A stretch of 9,038 nucleotides of DNA, taken from assembly GCA_049625305.1 (NCBI GenBank), contig JBMZVD010000078.1:1-9038 (forward strand), in the 5' to 3' direction. The translations under genes and the position numbers were made by a program. Within the stretch, counting starts at the first letter, position 1. Each line of letters starts with the position of its first letter. Of this stretch, positions 7,562 through 9,038 are shown in pieces. The DNA is from Flavicella sp049625305. Its GTDB lineage: Bacteria; Bacteroidota; Bacteroidia; Flavobacteriales; Flavobacteriaceae. Below the pieces are notes generated by a model. The model worked only from the letters and a program-made list of their open reading frames with translations. It was not told the origin of the DNA and did no database searches.

Positions 7562-7593
7562 TTTCCATATTTCTAACACACGATTAATTTATT

Positions 7594-7755
7594 ATGGACA
7601 TTTCACAATATTTAGGATTTTTGGCATTTCTTTTTGTATTTACAGCTGGTTTTTGGTTGTTGATATTTTTATTGACGTTTGTAGTACCTTATTGGATTAC
7701 GGGTACTATTTTTGAAAATCTACAGTTGAGAAAAGAGGCAAAAGCCAAAAAGTAA
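7594..7755 (+). CDS. Small single-pass membrane protein, 53 residues, function unknown
   Basis: I do not recognise the family. The frame ATG 7594 to TAA 7755 encodes 53 residues starting MDISQYLGFLAFLFVF. Residues about 7-31 form one uninterrupted hydrophobic segment rich in Phe and Leu, long enough to cross the inner membrane. It continues into VVPYWITGTIF and ends in a charged, Lys-rich tail (LQLRKEAKAKK), which by the positive-inside rule would put the C-terminus in the cytoplasm. Support for a real gene is the membrane-protein-like composition, a -7 promoter box 32 bases upstream and a strong terminator 21 bases downstream, so it would be transcribed alone. The product is short enough to be missed by gene finders with a 60-residue cutoff. 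It diverges from fumC; nothing indicates a functional tie. Confidence 0.7.
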   Translation: MDISQYLGFLAFLFVFTAGFWLLIFLLTFVVPYWITGTIFENLQLRKEAKAKK

Positions 7756-7776
7756 CTGTTCATGTAGACATCATAT

Positions 7777-7810
7777 AAAGGGATTGCATTTTAATGCAGT
7801 CCCTTTTTTT
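7777..7810 (+). terminator. Intrinsic terminator after the small membrane-protein gene
   Basis: AAAGGGATTGCATT (7777-7790) pairs with AATGCAGTCCCTTT (7793-7806) through a stem of up to 14 pairs with one G-U. The innermost pairs open to make a four-base loop. Seven T follow the CCC, then A and six more T to 7817. The hairpin and long T-run on the plus strand make a strong rho-independent terminator for the 53-residue gene. Confidence 0.88.
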
Positions 7811-7818
7811 ATTTTTTA

Positions 7819-7826
7819 TACATTCG
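7819..7826 (+). promoter_or_regulatory. Possible -7 box for the 159-residue helical-protein gene
   Basis: TACATTCG differs from TAnnTTTG at one fixed base and lies 15 bases before the ATG at 7842. It falls just after the terminator, where a new promoter would be needed. No -33 TTTG is seen (GCAG at the expected spot), so this is tentative. Confidence 0.3.
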
Positions 7827-7841
7827 ACATACGATTTCATT

Positions 7842-8321
7842 ATGAAAACAGCTACAGTACATGAATTAAAAAAGGCCTTGTCTCTGGCGAGCAGAGATGA
7901 AATACTCAATTATTGCTTGCAATTGTCTAAATTCAAAAAGGAAAACAAAGAGTTATTGACTTATATTTTATTCGAATCCTCTGATGAGACTTCTTATGTA
8001 GACAAAGTTTCAGAATCGATTAGTTTTATGTTTTCAGAAATGAATACGGATAGTTTTTTTTACATGAAAAAAACCATACGTAAGATACTTCGGATGGTTA
8101 AAAAACAAATTCGTTATTCTAAAAAGAAAACGACTGAAGTAGAGTTATTACTTAAGTTTTGTAGTGAGATGAAAACATTGCGTCCCTCTATCCATCAGAA
8201 CTCAGTGCTCGATAACATGTATGCAAGGGAATTGAATTCCATCCAAAAAAAGGTGGCTTTACTGCATGAGGACTTGCAGTACGAATACCAATTAGAAATT
8301 GAAGCACTTCAAAAGTTATAA
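7842..8321 (+). CDS. Conserved-looking helical, Lys-rich protein of unknown function, 159 residues
   Basis: I cannot assign a function. It resembles hypothetical proteins I recall as common in Flavobacteriia, but no named domain is apparent. The sequence lacks a signal peptide and membrane segments and looks almost wholly alpha-helical. It opens MKTATVHELKKALSLASRDE, a short helix-turn-helix-like start, followed by LSKFKKENKELLTYILFE. The central helix, residues 76-96 (KKTIRKILRMVKKQIRYSKKK), has 11 Lys/Arg in 21 positions at 3-4-residue intervals, so one face is strongly positive. The C-terminus (LHEDLQYEYQLEIEAL) is acidic. A longer frame from an ATG at 7794 would start inside the upstream terminator hairpin, so I chose the ATG at 7842. 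The stop overlaps that of the convergent arsC-like gene. Binding to nucleic acid or another anionic surface is a guess from charge. Confidence 0.8.
   Translation: MKTATVHELKKALSLASRDEILNYCLQLSKFKKENKELLTYILFESSDETSYVDKVSESISFMFSEMNTDSFFYMKKTIRKILRMVKKQIRYSKKKTTEVELLLKFCSEMKTLRPSIHQNSVLDNMYARELNSIQKKVALLHEDLQYEYQLEIEALQKL
8316..8321. other. Palindromic overlapping stop codons (TTATAA)
   Basis: The six-base palindrome TTATAA supplies a TAA stop on the plus strand (8319-8321, helical protein) and a TAA stop on the minus strand (8318-8316, arsC-like gene). The two convergent genes therefore overlap by exactly both stop codons, leaving no room for an intergenic terminator. Confidence 0.9.
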
Positions 8322-8657
8322 AACAGTATCGATAGTTTCTGCGGGTCTTGCTATAACTGCTTTTTTTCCATTACTAACAATAGGTCTTTCTATCAATTTA
8401 GGATTTTCTAGCATCGCTTTGATAATTTCTTGATCGGATAGTTCTTTCCCTTTGTAATTTTCCTTCCATATTTTTTCGCTTTTGCGAAGCAAGGCTTCAG
8501 GACGAATATCTAATTGCTGTAAGATACTTGACAATTCTTGATGTGTCAATCCATTTTTCAGATATAAAACAGTCTCAAATTCAAGATTCTTTTCTTGTAA
8601 AAAAGCGAGTCCTTGTCTACTCTTTGCGCAACGAGGGTTGTGGTAAATTTTAATCAT
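8316..8657 (-). CDS. ArsC-family (glutaredoxin-type) arsenate reductase-like protein
   Basis: A small thioredoxin-fold protein of the ArsC/Spx/YffB superfamily. ArsC proper reduces arsenate to arsenite with glutathione and glutaredoxin. The 113-residue protein has the N-terminal active-site motif NPRCAKSR with Cys10, plus three Arg residues: Arg58 in ALLRKSE, Arg91 in LIERPIV and Arg104 in VIARP. I equate these with Cys12/Arg60/Arg94/Arg107 of the plasmid R773 enzyme, so the arsenate-binding set seems intact. Length is slightly shorter than R773 ArsC (about 141 residues), as in many chromosomal homologues. No arsR, arsB or acr3 gene is nearby. The gene lies 6 bases after a HAD hydrolase stop and is probably cotranscribed with it, so a physiological role other than arsenic resistance is possible. 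Its stop overlaps the convergent gene's stop. Confidence 0.85.
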   Translation of the reverse strand: MIKIYHNPRCAKSRQGLAFLQEKNLEFETVLYLKNGLTHQELSSILQQLDIRPEALLRKSEKIWKENYKGKELSDQEIIKAMLENPKLIERPIVSNGKKAVIARPAETIDTVL

Positions 8658-8663
8658 AATAGT

Positions 8664-9038
8664 TTAGTATTGTACTCCCAAAGCTTTTAAGTCTATGTCC
8701 AATTGTTCTGGGGAAGTGAAATGAATGGCATGCATGCCAAGAGCGATTGCAGCGTCTGTATTTTGTTTGTTGTCGTCGATAAAAACTGAATTTTCTGGTT
8801 TTATCGAATAACGTTCCATTAGTATCTTATAGATATTGGGTAAAGGTTTTATTGTTTTTTCTTGTCCAGAAACAACAATGCCCTCAAAGCTTTCAAAAAA
8901 GGGAAACAATTTTTTCCCTCGTTCCCATGTTTCAGCACTCCAATTCGTCAAGGCATAATAACGGTAGTTTTTAGATTTTTGAACTGCTTTAAATATATCT
9001 AAAGTACCTTGAATGGGGCCATTAAACATATGATGCCA
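8664..9038 (-). CDS. HAD-superfamily hydrolase (subfamily IA-like), 5' end beyond window
   Basis: Predicted Mg-dependent phosphatase or dehalogenase of the haloacid dehalogenase superfamily. The frame stays open to the right edge: three more codons (Trp-His-His) precede the Met at 9029, and WHHMFNGPIQGTLDIF fits the internal cap/core junction of this family. The Met is therefore not a start, and the N-terminal nucleophile motif (DxDxT/V) lies outside. The 124 residues present contain motif II ALTNWS, the motif III lysine in TIKPLPNIY and motif IV FIDDNKQN, followed by the usual AIALGMHAIHF and the C-terminus. The LTNWS form is shared with YihX-type sugar-phosphate phosphatases and 2-haloacid dehalogenase-like proteins; the substrate cannot be told. 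It is the upstream gene of a pair with the arsC-like gene, 6 bases apart. Confidence 0.88.
   Translation of the reverse strand, partial: WHHMFNGPIQGTLDIFKAVQKSKNYRYYALTNWSAETWERGKKLFPFFESFEGIVVSGQEKTIKPLPNIYKILMERYSIKPENSVFIDDNKQNTDAAIALGMHAIHFTSPEQLDIDLKALGVQY

Larger units (their letters stand above)
7348..7593. other. Divergent intergenic region between fumC and the small membrane-protein gene
   Basis: This is the longest gene-free stretch in the window (246 bases) and is very AT-rich. It holds putative -7 boxes facing outward in both directions (7423-7430 minus, 7554-7561 plus) and a run of nine A near 7501. It also contains a lone AGGAGG at 7520-7525 followed by a 14-codon open frame, discussed separately. 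No stable hairpin, riboswitch-like structure or repeat is evident by eye. An 85-codon frame begins at 7458 and runs through the small gene in another phase; it has no protein-like features and I treat it as chance. Confidence 0.6.

Noticed and set aside
7458..7715. 85-codon plus-strand frame across the fumC upstream region
   Set aside because: It runs through the putative promoter box and overlaps the better-supported 53-residue frame in a different phase; the sequence shows no domain or membrane-protein logic.
1..9038. Mobile elements, CRISPR arrays, toxin-antitoxin or defence modules, tRNA or rRNA genes
   Set aside because: Both strands were read for transposase or integrase motifs, regularly spaced repeats, terminal inverted repeats and tRNA-like arms; none was evident. 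The only inverted repeats found are the two terminators and the TTATAA stop.

Overview
The window looks like ordinary chromosomal DNA from a member of the Bacteroidota, most likely the class Flavobacteriia. Three things suggest this. It carries a type IX secretion outer-membrane protein (PorQ). Its promoters resemble the Bacteroidota TTTG / TAnnTTTG type. It is AT-rich, and Shine-Dalgarno sequences are generally absent at gene starts. No species can be named from the sequence alone.

Layout, left to right. (1) A 3'-truncated mnmE (tRNA-modification GTPase) runs leftward off the edge. (2) Diverging from it, porQ and cmk (cytidylate kinase) run rightward, probably as one transcript. (3) Next, also rightward, oligopeptidase B (ptrB-type) has its own promoter, and an AlkB-family 2-oxoglutarate/iron dioxygenase gene follows after 2 nt. 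(4) A strong hairpin, probably a bidirectional terminator, separates this pair from a leftward class II fumarase gene, fumC. (5) Rightward from the 246-bp region upstream of fumC come a very short gene (53 residues, one membrane helix), a strong terminator, and a 159-residue helical protein of unknown function. (6) That last gene meets a leftward pair tail-to-tail: an ArsC/glutaredoxin-fold reductase-like gene and, upstream of it, a HAD-superfamily hydrolase whose 5' end lies beyond the right edge.

Most of the content is housekeeping: tRNA wobble modification, CMP phosphorylation, TCA-cycle fumarate hydration, peptide degradation and alkylation repair. PorQ is the only lineage-specific part. 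I see no insertion sequence, phage gene, CRISPR array, tRNA or rRNA. No intergenic gap exceeds 300 bases; the largest is 7348-7593. I did not find a convincing undescribed multigene system. The best leads are the two uncharacterised small proteins near 7.6-8.3 kb and the compact transcription architecture: a near-leaderless mnmE start, recurrent TAnnTTTG boxes, and a palindromic pair of overlapping stop codons.
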